The notes under the pieces were generated by a model that had not been told where the DNA came from, searched no databases, and saw only the letters and a list, made by a program, of their open reading frames with translations. A stretch of DNA of 33,627 bases from CAZLQF01 sp964561545. GTDB taxonomy: Bacteria > Bacteroidota > Bacteroidia > CAILMK01 > CAYYUA01. A program made the translations under genes and the position numbers. Shown here in pieces: positions 22,912 through 31,605 of the stretch. The DNA is taken from the NCBI GenBank assembly GCA_964561545.1, contig CAZLQF010000028.1:1-33627 (forward strand), read 5' to 3'. The first letter of the stretch is position 1. The number at the start of each line of letters is the position of its first letter.

Positions 22912-22919
22912 CAAATATA
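22912..22919 (-). promoter_or_regulatory. -7 box of the PorU2-like gene
   Basis: TATATTTG on the minus strand matches TAnnTTTG. Transcription would start near 22905, a 17-base leader before the ATG at 22888. A -33 element is not evident. The position supports the 22888 start over the one at 22969. Confidence 0.5.
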
Positions 22920-22969
22920 AAAATAATCTTTTTTAAAAATGTCAGATTGCTAATAATACCAGACAACAA

Positions 22970-23528
22970 AAATTAAAACTTATTCTATCGAATTAAAATT
23001 CCTTGATCGATAAAGGTTAAGGTTGTTCAAAAAATAAACGGGGGCTGTTTTCATTGACCTAATAGATCAATTTTAGAGGTTCGATTCAACCAATCATGGG
23101 CTTCAATGGCGGTAAGTTACTTAAGGAAGAATCTGTTGAGGCGTAAGTATAATCGCATTTTTATAGTTAGGGTAGGGGAACTTGTCGTTTCAACTATTGA
23201 TCTTGCAATGATATTGCCTTAGAAGACTAAGAAAAAACCAATCAATCAACGAAAAAGACGGACGCTATGTTGCACCTTCCCCTCCCATATCAAATTTTTG
23301 TCAAATAATTGACCTAATTTACATTAAAAATATTTTTTAATTTACTGATGGAATTTTGATCTAAGCTTCATAGATAAGCAAGCAGCAACTTTTCAACATA
23401 TTCAAACAGAAATTTCAATCTCCGCTTTTTGTTTGGCTCTTACACAATAAAAGCAATCGGTTCATTAAGTAAAGAAGGCTGATAATGCCTATATTTGCAA
23501 TATAGAAATAATGAGAATTTGAAAAGCT
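22970..23528. other. Intergenic region between the PorU2-like gene and sucA
   Basis: About 560 bases (640 from the chosen start at 22888) with divergent genes on either side. No gene is supported. A -7 box for sucA lies at 23490-23497. A 38-codon frame at 23106-23222 on the + strand was considered and not accepted. Nothing else stands out. Confidence 0.6.
23490..23497 (+). promoter_or_regulatory. -7 box upstream of sucA
   Basis: TATATTTG matches the TAnnTTTG consensus. The RNA would start near 23503, about 26 bases before the sucA ATG at 23529. No -33 TTG is seen at the right distance, which lowers confidence. Confidence 0.45.
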
Positions 23529-26261
23529 ATGGACGCACTTTCCTACATTAGCAGTGCTGACACTAATTATGTAGAAGCTTTATATACTGATTATAAACAA
23601 AATCCTGAGGCAGTAGAGGTAACTTGGCGCAATTTTTTCGAGGGGTTTGAATTTGCTTTAAAAAGGGACGGTGAAGGTGAAGTTTCCTCAGATCAACTTA
23701 CCAAAGAATTAAGGGTTTACAAGCTAATCCAGTCATATAGATCAAGAGCGCACCTTACCTCTAATACCAATCCTATTCGTGAACGCAAAGATCGTAAACC
23801 TCATTTAGAACTTGAATACCACGGGCTAAGCCAAGAGGACCTTAAGCAAGAGTTCATAATAGGGCAGGAGTTAAACATAGGAAAAGCTTCTTTACAAAAA
23901 ATCATTGAAAGGTTACAAGAAGTTTATACCAGTACCATTGGTATGGAATACAGTCATATCAAAGATTCAGATGTGAGGAATTGGATCAGGGATAAATTTG
24001 AGTCAGATTGCATGGACTTTAATTTACCCCTTGAAACAAAAAAAAGGATCCTGACCAAACTTAACGAGGCCGTTGTATTTGAAAATTTTCTCCATACCAA
24101 ATATGTAGGGCAGAAGCGTTTTTCCCTCGAAGGAGGTGAAAATAGCATAACAGCTCTTGACACCATCATCAATCAAAGTGTTGATAACGGCGCTGAGGAA
24201 GTAGTTATCGGAATGGCGCACCGGGGTCGTTTGAATGTCTTGGCTAACATCCTGGGTAAAACCTATGAATACATCTTTAGCGAATTTGAAGGTGGTAATG
24301 AGCCTGATGGATCTATGGGAGACGGAGACGGAGACGTTAAGTACCACTTGGGCTTTAGCTCTAAAATAAATACGCCCAACGGTAAAGAAGTGGTGCTTAA
24401 ACTAACGCCCAACCCATCCCATCTCGAAGCTGTTGATCCTGTAGTTCAAGGCTATTCCAGAGGAAAGTCAGACATTCTATATAATGAAGACCAATCCAAG
24501 GTGGTACCCGTTTTAATTCACGGAGATGCAGCATTGGCTGGCCAAGGCGTTGCTTATGAAGTTATTCAAATGTCTGGATTGGATGGATATGATAATGAAG
24601 GCACCATCCACTTTGTTATCAACAATCAATTAGGTTTCACTACGGATTTTGAAGAAGCGCGTTCATCGGATTATTCAACGGACCTTGCCAAGGTAGTGGA
24701 TGCACCTGTTTTACACGTTAATGGCGATGATGCAGAGGCGGTTTATTATGCAGCGGAATTTGCCGTAGAATATCGAAAGCAATTCAAGCGGGATATATTT
24801 ATAGATTTACTTTGCTATCGAAAGCATGGCCATAATGAAGGGGATGATCCCAAGATCACCCAGCCCAAATTTTATCAGCAAATAGCTGAACATCCCGACC
24901 CAAGAGAAGTTTACAGCCAAACTTTAATTGAGCAAGGCGACATTGAAGCTAAGATGGCGAAAGACATGCGGAAGGAGTTTAAGAAGCTTCTTCAGGACCG
25001 GCTGAATATGGTTCGAGAAAAGCCTCTTTCTTATAATTACCAAGAGCCCGACTTGCAATGGAAGCAACTGAGGCATCCTAAGGATGAAGATTTTAAAGCA
25101 TCACCAGATACAAGCGTTCAACAAGCAATGCTTGAAAAAGTAAAGAACGCTTTAACTACCATACCTGATGATTTTAGCCCCATAAGACAAATTAGCCGGG
25201 AATTGGAGAAAAGGCAAAAAAGTTGGGATGATAGTAGGTTCGATTGGGCCATGGGTGAATTATCAGCCTATGGAACCTTGCTTTTAGAGGGCCATAATGT
25301 TAGGTTAAGTGGGCAGGACTCGGTCAGAGGCACCTTTGCTCACCGTAATGCTGTGATTTTTGACCAAAATGAAAACACTAGCTATAACAGCCTCAATCAT
25401 ATACAAAAAGAGCAAGCCAATTTAAGGATTTATAACTCCTTATTATCTGAAAATGCAGCATTGGGCTTTGAATATGGCTATTCCCTTGCCAGCCCAAACA
25501 CGCTAACTATTTGGGAAGCCCAATTTGGTGACTTTAACAATGGCGCCCAAACTGTAATTGATCAATTTATTGTTTCCGGGCTTTCTAAGTGGCAAAAAAT
25601 GAGTGGGTTGGTTCTGCTTTTGCCGCATGGCTATGAAGGGCAAGGTCCGGAACATTCGAATGCAAGGCCTGAACGATTCTTACAATTGGCTGCAGAAAAC
25701 AATATAATCGTAGCTAATCTAACAACGCCGGCAAACTTTTTTCACATTTTAAGGCGTCAACTACTTGCTGATTTCAGGATTCCATTGGTTGTTTTTACAC
25801 CCAAATCCTTGTTAAGGCATCCTAAATGTGTTTCTTCTATTGAGGAATTTACCAATAACAAGCTCAACGAAGTGATAGATGATGCCTTTGCTTATAAGGA
25901 TACCAAGCGGGTAAAGCGGGTGCTACTTTGCTCCGGTAAAGTTTATTACGATCTACAGGAGCGGCAGGAAGCAGAGAGCCGAAAAGACATTGCCATTGTT
26001 AGATTAGAACAATTGTACCCATTACCGCTTGAGCAACTTGAATCGATATTCAATAAATACAAAAATGCTGAGTTTTGTTGGGTCCAGGAAGAACCAAAAA
26101 ATATGGGTGCCTGGACCTATTTATTACGCTGGCAAGAGAACGCAAAGCGTTTGCGCTTAATTGCCAGAAAGGCAAGTGCCTCGCCAGCTACGGGTTACCA
26201 TGAGGTCCATGCACGGGAACAAAATGAAATCATTGAAGAAGCTTTCAATTTAGACCAATAA
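23529..26261 (+). CDS. sucA: 2-oxoglutarate dehydrogenase E1 component
   Basis: 910 residues, the usual length. It is the thiamine diphosphate enzyme that decarboxylates 2-oxoglutarate and succinylates the lipoyl group of SucB in the TCA cycle. The N-terminus has the SucA-type helix SYISSADTNYVEALYTDY with NPEAVEVTWRNFFEGFE. Visible motifs are GMAHRGRLNVLANI, LTPNPSHLEAVDPVVQGYSRG, the diphosphate-binding HGDAALAGQGVAYEVIQMS with INNQLGFTT, YRKHGHNEGDDP and, in the C-terminal half, LLLPHGYEGQGPEHSNARPERFLQ-type sequence. The C-terminus (WVQEEPKNMGAW, YHEVHAREQNEII) is also typical. It is the first gene of a sucA-sucB-lpd cluster, with 37 bp before sucB. I see no frameshift or missing motif. 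Confidence 0.97.
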   Translation: MDALSYISSADTNYVEALYTDYKQNPEAVEVTWRNFFEGFEFALKRDGEGEVSSDQLTKELRVYKLIQSYRSRAHLTSNTNPIRERKDRKPHLELEYHGLSQEDLKQEFIIGQELNIGKASLQKIIERLQEVYTSTIGMEYSHIKDSDVRNWIRDKFESDCMDFNLPLETKKRILTKLNEAVVFENFLHTKYVGQKRFSLEGGENSITALDTIINQSVDNGAEEVVIGMAHRGRLNVLANILGKTYEYIFSEFEGGNEPDGSMGDGDGDVKYHLGFSSKINTPNGKEVVLKLTPNPSHLEAVDPVVQGYSRGKSDILYNEDQSKVVPVLIHGDAALAGQGVAYEVIQMSGLDGYDNEGTIHFVINNQLGFTTDFEEARSSDYSTDLAKVVDAPVLHVNGDDAEAVYYAAEFAVEYRKQFKRDIFIDLLCYRKHGHNEGDDPKITQPKFYQQIAEHPDPREVYSQTLIEQGDIEAKMAKDMRKEFKKLLQDRLNMVREKPLSYNYQEPDLQWKQLRHPKDEDFKASPDTSVQQAMLEKVKNALTTIPDDFSPIRQISRELEKRQKSWDDSRFDWAMGELSAYGTLLLEGHNVRLSGQDSVRGTFAHRNAVIFDQNENTSYNSLNHIQKEQANLRIYNSLLSENAALGFEYGYSLASPNTLTIWEAQFGDFNNGAQTVIDQFIVSGLSKWQKMSGLVLLLPHGYEGQGPEHSNARPERFLQLAAENNIIVANLTTPANFFHILRRQLLADFRIPLVVFTPKSLLRHPKCVSSIEEFTNNKLNEVIDDAFAYKDTKRVKRVLLCSGKVYYDLQERQEAESRKDIAIVRLEQLYPLPLEQLESIFNKYKNAEFCWVQEEPKNMGAWTYLLRWQENAKRLRLIARKASASPATGYHEVHAREQNEIIEEAFNLDQ

Positions 26262-26298
26262 CATTTATATTAACTTACACGAAGAAAAATAATAGCTC

Positions 26299-27579
26299 AT
26301 GCCTGTAGATGTAAAAGTACCAAGCGTAGGAGAGTCTGTTACTGAAGTTACCATTGCCAACTGGGTAAAAAAGGAAGGTGATTACGCAGAAATGGATGAT
26401 GTCCTTTGTGAGATAGAATCCGACAAAGCCTCCTTCGAACTTAATGCAGAGGAAGATGGCGTATTACATATAGAGGTTGAGGAAGGTGAAACTGTACAAG
26501 TAGGGGACAAGGTAGCTACTATTGATACCGAAGCTGAAGCGCCTGAAGGCAAAGAAGAAGAGGAGGAAACCCAAGAAAAGCCAAAAGCGAAATCAGCAGC
26601 ATCTGCTACGCAGCCAAAGGAACAAGAAGAATCGGAAAATTATGCTACAGGAACACCTTCGCCTGCAGCTAAAAAAATAATGGACGAGGAAGGAATTAAA
26701 CCTGAGCAAGTGCAAGGTACTGGAAAAGATGGAAGGATTACCAAGGAAGATGCTCAAAAAGCTGTAGCGCAAAAAAGCGCTCCCAAGGAAGCCCCAAGTA
26801 AAAGCCCTGAACCACAAACAGATGGCAAACATCAAGAAGAACCGCCCGAACCACCCAAACCGCAGATTCAGGATGGCTCAAGGGAGACCACTACAGAGAA
26901 TATGTCTACCCTGCGAAAAACCATTGCTAAAAAGTTAGTCTCTGCCAAAAATGATACTGCCATGCTGACCACCTTCAATGAGGTGGACATGTCTTACTTG
27001 ATGGAGGTTCGTAAAAAATACAAGGATTCTTTTAAAGAAAAATATGATGTTAACTTAGGTTTTATGTCCTTCTTTGCCAAGGCTATCTGCCAGGCAATGA
27101 AGGAATTTCCGTCTGTAAATGCCATTATTGATGGTGAAGAGGTGAAATACCATCATTATGTGGACCTTGGTATTGCAGTTTCTACACCCAGAGGGCTTGT
27201 AGTTCCTGTTATCCGCAACGCAGAATCCATGTCCTTTGCGGATCTTGAAAAATCGGTGATTTACTATGCGCAAAAAGCAAGGGATAATAAGATCACGATT
27301 GATGAAATGCAGGGTGGTACTTTCAGTATTACTAATGGTGGGGTTTTTGGCTCTATGCTTTCTACGCCTATTTTAAACCCTCCACAATCTGCTATTCTGG
27401 GTATGCACAGGATAGTTGAGCGGCCTGTAGCTGTTAATGGAGAAGTTAAGATCAGGCCAATTATGTATATAGCGCTTTCTTACGATCATAGAATTGTAGA
27501 TGGTAAGGAATCCGTAAGCTTTTTATACCGCGTTAAAGAATTAGTCGAAGACCCGAATCGATTGTTACTGGAAGTATAG
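26299..27579 (+). CDS. sucB: Dihydrolipoyllysine succinyltransferase, 2-oxoglutarate dehydrogenase E2
   Basis: 426 residues. A lipoyl domain (1-78) has Lys43 in EIESDKASFELN as the lipoylation site. A Glu/Lys-rich linker follows, then the E3-binding domain at about 118-157 (TPSPAAKKIMDEEGI, GTGKDGRITKEDAQKAV), a Pro/Glu-rich linker (about 158-195), and the catalytic acyltransferase domain from about 200. The active-site motif SYDHRIVDGKESVSF provides His397 and Asp401. It passes the succinyl group from the E1-bound intermediate to CoA. Gene order and the E2 type (one lipoyl domain, DHRIVDG) agree with the 2-oxoglutarate complex rather than pyruvate dehydrogenase. The ATG lies 37 bp after sucA, so the two are very probably one transcript. 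Confidence 0.96.
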   Translation: MPVDVKVPSVGESVTEVTIANWVKKEGDYAEMDDVLCEIESDKASFELNAEEDGVLHIEVEEGETVQVGDKVATIDTEAEAPEGKEEEEETQEKPKAKSAASATQPKEQEESENYATGTPSPAAKKIMDEEGIKPEQVQGTGKDGRITKEDAQKAVAQKSAPKEAPSKSPEPQTDGKHQEEPPEPPKPQIQDGSRETTTENMSTLRKTIAKKLVSAKNDTAMLTTFNEVDMSYLMEVRKKYKDSFKEKYDVNLGFMSFFAKAICQAMKEFPSVNAIIDGEEVKYHHYVDLGIAVSTPRGLVVPVIRNAESMSFADLEKSVIYYAQKARDNKITIDEMQGGTFSITNGGVFGSMLSTPILNPPQSAILGMHRIVERPVAVNGEVKIRPIMYIALSYDHRIVDGKESVSFLYRVKELVEDPNRLLLEV

Positions 27580-27816
27580 ATTTAAATTCAACTAATCTAA
27601 CTAAGTTTTTGGTTCACTCTTACAGGGTAATAAGCGAATTAAAATAAATTGATGTTAAATGAAATAAAAATCGGGTTAGATATCCATTAAGCTTGGCTTA
27701 GGTTATGCAAGATTGATAATTATCGCCATAGCTCCCTTTTTAGGAGATCGGCAAATGAACCCGTTCAGGATATTAAACCCAAATGCTACATAAACCTATA
27801 AAATCAAAAATCAACA

Positions 27817-29220
27817 ATGGCAACTTACGATGTAACAGTGATTGGCTCTGGACCCGGTGGCTATTATGCCGCCATAAGGTGTGCACAGTTAGGAATGAAA
27901 GTAGCCATCATTGAAAGATACAATACGTTGGGAGGCACCTGCCTGAATGTAGGCTGTATTCCTTCGAAAGCGTTATTGGACTCCACCCATATTTATCATG
28001 ATGCGGTTCACGAGTTTAAGGAACATGGCATTAAGATGAAGGATGAAGGTGTGGATTTCAATCAAATGATTGAGCGTAAGCGTCAAGTAGTTAAGCAAAC
28101 TTGTGATGGCGTGAGCTTCCTAATGAAGAAAAATAAAATTGATGTTTATACTGGAGTAGGTGCTTTTAAAGATAAAAATACCATTGCCGTTAAAGGTGAG
28201 GATGGAAGTGAAGCAACCATGACCACCAACAAAACCGTTATTGCAACCGGCTCTAAACCTTCTTCATTACCTAATATAGAGATCGATAAAAAACGGGTTA
28301 TCAGCTCTACGGAAGCCCTCGAACTTAGTGAGATCCCGAAAAAAATGGTAGTGATTGGTGGCGGTTACATTGGCTTGGAAATAGGTTCTGTATACAAACG
28401 GCTTGGTACTGAGGTAGAAGTTATTGAATACGCGGACCGCCTTATCCCAGCAATGGATGAAACGATGGCTTCTGAGCTTAGAAAAGTGCTTAAAAAATTA
28501 GGGCTGAAATTTCATCTTAGTACCAAGGTTACAAGTGTTAAAAATACCGGCAAGCAAGTTACCGTCAAAGCGGAAAACAAAAAAGGCGAAGAAGAAGAAT
28601 ACAAGGCCGATTATTGCTTGGTCGCTGTTGGGCGCAAAGCGTATACCGAAGGACTTGGTCTGGAAAACATAGGTTTAGCACCAGATGAAAATGGCAAGAT
28701 CGAAGTAGATGAGAACCTACAAACACAAATTGACGGGGTTTATGCCATTGGCGATGTGATCTATGGCCAAATGCTGGCACATAAAGCTGAAGAAGAGGGT
28801 TCCTTTGTAGCAGAGGTTATGAATGGCGAAAAGCCCCATATTAATTATGACGCAATACCTGGTGTTATTTACACTTGGCCTGAACTTGCATCTGTAGGGC
28901 TTAATGAAGGCACCCTCAAAGAGCGAGGCATTGCGTACAAGACCGGTTCATTCCCTTACAGGGCTTCTGGCCGTGCAAGGGCAAGCATGGATATGGATGG
29001 CCAAGTTAAAGTGCTGGCAGATGCCAATACCGATGAGATCCTGGGCATGCACATCATCGGTCCGCGCGCTGCTGATATGATTACGGAAGGCATGGTGGCC
29101 ATGGAATACCGGGCCTCAGCTGAGGACATTGCGCGCATGGCTCATCCACATCCAACTTATACAGAAGCCATTAAAGAAGCTTGCATGGCAGCTACTGGGG
29201 ATCGGGCGATTCATGTTTAG
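27817..29220 (+). CDS. lpd: Dihydrolipoyl dehydrogenase (E3)
   Basis: 467 residues, a normal length. FAD-binding GSGPGGYYAAI starts at residue 10; the redox disulfide is Cys42-Cys47 in GGTCLNVGCIPSKALL; the NAD-binding VIGGGYIGLEIGSV occurs in the middle; GVYAIGDVI is the second FAD contact; and the dimer-interface catalytic pair is His445 and Glu450 in AHPHPTYTEAIKEA. It reoxidises the lipoyl group of SucB and probably of other complexes and the glycine cleavage system. A 237-bp gap separates it from sucB, longer than within a tight operon, so it may also have its own promoter; I could not point to one. The ATG follows aaaatcaacaatgg without a clear Shine-Dalgarno site. Confidence 0.96.
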   Translation: MATYDVTVIGSGPGGYYAAIRCAQLGMKVAIIERYNTLGGTCLNVGCIPSKALLDSTHIYHDAVHEFKEHGIKMKDEGVDFNQMIERKRQVVKQTCDGVSFLMKKNKIDVYTGVGAFKDKNTIAVKGEDGSEATMTTNKTVIATGSKPSSLPNIEIDKKRVISSTEALELSEIPKKMVVIGGGYIGLEIGSVYKRLGTEVEVIEYADRLIPAMDETMASELRKVLKKLGLKFHLSTKVTSVKNTGKQVTVKAENKKGEEEEYKADYCLVAVGRKAYTEGLGLENIGLAPDENGKIEVDENLQTQIDGVYAIGDVIYGQMLAHKAEEEGSFVAEVMNGEKPHINYDAIPGVIYTWPELASVGLNEGTLKERGIAYKTGSFPYRASGRARASMDMDGQVKVLADANTDEILGMHIIGPRAADMITEGMVAMEYRASAEDIARMAHPHPTYTEAIKEACMAATGDRAIHV

Positions 29221-29260
29221 GGCTTAGTAAAAAGACTGTAATACCTGTAACTAGAAAATT

Positions 29261-29298
29261 TGACTCGGGTTAGAAAAAAGAGTATGACTCGGCTTAGA
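29261..29298 (+). repeat. Two 14-bp direct repeats upstream of the DUF4920 lipoprotein gene
   Basis: TGACTCGGGTTAGA (29261-29274) and TGACTCGGCTTAGA (29285-29298) differ at one base and are spaced 24 bases start to start, a little over two helical turns. They lie between lpd and the DUF4920 gene, 80-120 bp before its ATG, and could be paired binding sites for a regulator. Confidence 0.5.
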
Positions 29299-29379
29299 GG
29301 AAGTACTAAATTAAGTTTGTTTATAATTGAATAGGTGCTTAAACGTTGAATTTAAATAAAAACCAAAAATCCTTGAACC

Positions 29380-29922
29380 ATGAAAAAGTTAACATTACTA
29401 TTAGCATTGCCCATTGTTTTTTCTGCTTGTGGAAGTGGAGGCCCAAATAATGGAGAAGATCAGCAAGAGCAAAAAATGGAAGGAGACAGTGCACGCGTTG
29501 AAAAATCAGATGAAGAAGCCAAAAAATTTGATTCCATTTATTTTGGCAAAAAGATTGACGAAGCAGATGCTCGGCCTATCAATGAAGTAATTAGCATGAT
29601 GGAGGATACCACGCAATTGAATGCTAAGGTTTCTGGAAAAGTAACCAGCGTATGCCAGAAAAAAGGTTGCTGGATGAAAATTGACCGATCAGAAGGGAAG
29701 GACATCCGTGTAACTTTCAAAGATTATGGATTTTTTGTTCCAAAGGACCTTGCTGGTGCCGAAGTAGTCATGAATGGACAGGCTTATTACGATACCTTGT
29801 CTGTAAAAGCTTTGAAGCATTATGCCAAAGATGCGGGTAAACCAGAAGAGGAAATAGAAAAGATTGATGAACCTCAACCCCAAGTGGCTTACAAGGCCAC
29901 AGGCGTTAAGATCCTTCAATAA
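29380..29922 (+). CDS. DUF4920 family lipoprotein
   Basis: 180 residues. The signal peptide ends in VFSAC with Cys17 as the lipid-modified residue, then comes a flexible Gly/Glu/Asp-rich spacer to about residue 50. The DUF4920 domain follows: YFGKKIDEADARPI, KVSGKVTSVCQKKGCWMKID (Cys92 and Cys97), IRVTFKDYGFFVPKDLAGAEVVMNGQAYYD. The CxxxxCW motif suggests metal binding or a disulfide, but no function is established for the family as far as I know. It is a small OB-like beta-rich domain by appearance. A lipid-anchored envelope location is expected. Two direct repeats lie upstream. Its stop overlaps the stop of the convergent KdsC-like gene by 7 bp, so no terminator fits between them. Confidence 0.85.
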   Translation: MKKLTLLLALPIVFSACGSGGPNNGEDQQEQKMEGDSARVEKSDEEAKKFDSIYFGKKIDEADARPINEVISMMEDTTQLNAKVSGKVTSVCQKKGCWMKIDRSEGKDIRVTFKDYGFFVPKDLAGAEVVMNGQAYYDTLSVKALKHYAKDAGKPEEEIEKIDEPQPQVAYKATGVKILQ

Positions 29923-30395
29923 AATTCGTTTTCAACAATATAATCTACCAATTCTCTTACAGCACCTTTTCCTCCATAACGGTGGAGGATTAGGATGTTG
30001 TTAATATTTTGAACTTCTCCTGGTGCGTTGCCAGGGCAGGCTGCGAGCCCCACGTTTTCGATAAGCGCACGGTCGTTCAAATCATCACCAATAAAAGCCA
30101 TTTCCTGCATTTTTACCCCGAATTCATTGCAGATCTGTTCCGCCATTGCCTGTTTATCCTTCACGTTTTCGTAGTGTTTAATGCCACCAAGATCTTCAGT
30201 TACGTAAGTCAATATATCACTGCTATCCGCAGCTATAATTGCTGATTGAATACCATGTTTTTGAAGAATACTGAATGCCATGGTATCGTATATGTTCAGC
30301 TTTTTAAGGCGTTGTCCGTTTTCTCCGTAATAAATGCCACCATCGGTAAGCACACCGTCAAAATCTGCTACAATTATTTTGATTGTTAAATCCAT
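29916..30395 (-). CDS. KdsC/YrbI-like HAD phosphatase
   Basis: The start at ATG 30395 gives 159 residues, matching family length; the frame is open to 30500 but the extra 35 residues are unlike the family. Motif I is ADFDGVLTDG with Asp11 and Asp13, motif III lies around Lys79 or Lys81, and motif IV is GDDLND (103-108). GKGAVRELVDYI closes the protein as in KdsC. The family removes phosphate from KDO 8-phosphate or acylneuraminate 9-phosphate in sugar synthesis for lipopolysaccharide or glycans. The motif II region reads SAIIAADSSDI where most members have a TGR-type sequence, so the nucleophile-assisting Thr/Ser is shifted or replaced and the substrate may differ. It converges on the DUF4920 gene and diverges from the pseudouridine synthase gene. 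Confidence 0.83.
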   Translation of the reverse strand: MDLTIKIIVADFDGVLTDGGIYYGENGQRLKKLNIYDTMAFSILQKHGIQSAIIAADSSDILTYVTEDLGGIKHYENVKDKQAMAEQICNEFGVKMQEMAFIGDDLNDRALIENVGLAACPGNAPGEVQNINNILILHRYGGKGAVRELVDYIVENEFY

Positions 30396-30527
30396 AAACC
30401 AAGTATTTGAAAGTTTACCAAATATAGATAGTAAAGGATGGATTGAGATGAACCCTTTTGATCTATACTTACGATGAATTGAGAAAATTATAAAGCCCAT
30501 CCTTTAGTAAAAGTTAAATTTGAATGG

Positions 30528-31544
30528 ATGACTGGACCTGAAACGAATAGAACCAGTGAAGGATATTTTGAACATTATCGCTTTGAGGTGCCGGAAGGCC
30601 AACGCGCACTTCGAATTGATAAGTTTTTAATGGAACGCATCCCCAATGCGAGCCGCAACCGGATCCAAAATGCCGCTAAGGCAGGATGCATTTTAGTGGA
30701 TGACCAGAATGTGAAGCAGAATTTTAAGGTTAAGCCTGGCCAATTGATTTCCATCGTATTGCCTGAGCCTCCGCGCGATCCCTCGATCAAGCCTGAATAC
30801 ATGCCTCTTGATATTGTTTATGAGGATGAATGGCTTTTAGTTATCAATAAGCCGGCCAATTTGGTCGTTCATCCTGGTCATAAAAATTACTCAGGGACCT
30901 TGGTGAATGGGCTGACCTATTACTTTGATGAATTGCCAACTTCTAAAAATGGTGCAATAAGGCCTGGATTGGTGCACAGGTTAGACAAAGATACAACGGG
31001 CCTTATGGTGGTTACAAAGGATGAATATGCCATGACGCATTTAGCCAGCCAGTTTTTTCATCACACCGTGGACCGAAAATACAATGCATTGGTTTGGGGA
31101 GAAGTCCAAAATGAAAGTGGCACCATTGAAGGCAATTTGGCCCGCAGTAAAAGGGATCGCAGGGTGATGCAGGTTTATGAAGATGATCACATCGGGAAAA
31201 GTGCCGTTACCCATTACCAGGTTTTGGAACGGCTAAAATACGCAACCCTTATCGAATGTTGGCTCGAAACTGGGCGCACTCACCAGATAAGGGCCCATAT
31301 GAAATACCTGGGACATCCTGTTTTTAATGATCTTACCTATGGCGGGGATCAAATGGTTGACGGCCCTAAAACATCCAAATTCAAACAATTTATTGATAAC
31401 AGTTTTAAAATATGTCCGAGGCAAGCCCTTCATGCCAAGCTCCTGGGTTTTGATCATCCACAATCGGGGGAGTGGTTAAGCTTTAATAGTGAATTGCCAA
31501 AGGATATGCAATTATTGCTCGAAAAATGGCGTAGATTGGGTTAA
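30528..31544 (+). CDS. rluD: RluA/RluD family 23S rRNA pseudouridine synthase
   Basis: 338 residues. An S4 RNA-binding domain occupies about 26-80 (RIDKFLMERIPNASRNRIQNAAKAG). The catalytic domain follows, with VYEDEWLLVINKPANLVVHPG and the active-site motif GLVHRLDKDTTGLMVV, in which Asp153 is the catalytic aspartate, and then ETGRTHQIRAHMKYLGHPVFND. It converts specific uridines of ribosomal RNA to pseudouridine; the S4 domain and length fit RluD (helix 69), though RluC-like specificity cannot be excluded. The ATG at 30528 lies 133 bp from the divergent KdsC-like start. At the 3' end it converges with the methyltransferase-like gene across a 61-bp gap holding a hairpin. Confidence 0.92.
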   Translation: MTGPETNRTSEGYFEHYRFEVPEGQRALRIDKFLMERIPNASRNRIQNAAKAGCILVDDQNVKQNFKVKPGQLISIVLPEPPRDPSIKPEYMPLDIVYEDEWLLVINKPANLVVHPGHKNYSGTLVNGLTYYFDELPTSKNGAIRPGLVHRLDKDTTGLMVVTKDEYAMTHLASQFFHHTVDRKYNALVWGEVQNESGTIEGNLARSKRDRRVMQVYEDDHIGKSAVTHYQVLERLKYATLIECWLETGRTHQIRAHMKYLGHPVFNDLTYGGDQMVDGPKTSKFKQFIDNSFKICPRQALHAKLLGFDHPQSGEWLSFNSELPKDMQLLLEKWRRLG

Positions 31545-31594
31545 GGGGTTTGTTATTGATCTGGCTGATGTTGTTTGAGTAACAGTTAACCCCA
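31545..31594. terminator. Imperfect hairpin between convergent genes
   Basis: GGGGTT followed by TGTTA (31545-31555) can pair with TAACA and AACCCC (about 31580-31593), leaving a three-base bulge and a 24-nt loop. It sits just after the pseudouridine synthase stop and before the convergent methyltransferase stop, the right place for a shared terminator, but there is no T-run on either side. Confidence 0.35.
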
Positions 31595-31605
31595 CGAAAA
31601 ATATT

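Noticed and set aside
22889..22969. N-terminal extension of the PorU2-like protein by 27 residues
   Set aside because: It puts a second hydrophobic stretch before the signal peptide and lies largely upstream of the likely transcription start.
23106..23222. 38-codon frame on the + strand upstream of sucA with a basic start and a hydrophobic end
   Set aside because: No ribosome-binding site or promoter at the right distance and no recognised family; could be a remnant or chance.
30396..30500. 35-residue N-terminal extension of the KdsC-like phosphatase
   Set aside because: Family members begin just before the DFDGVLTDG motif, and the extension has no family similarity.
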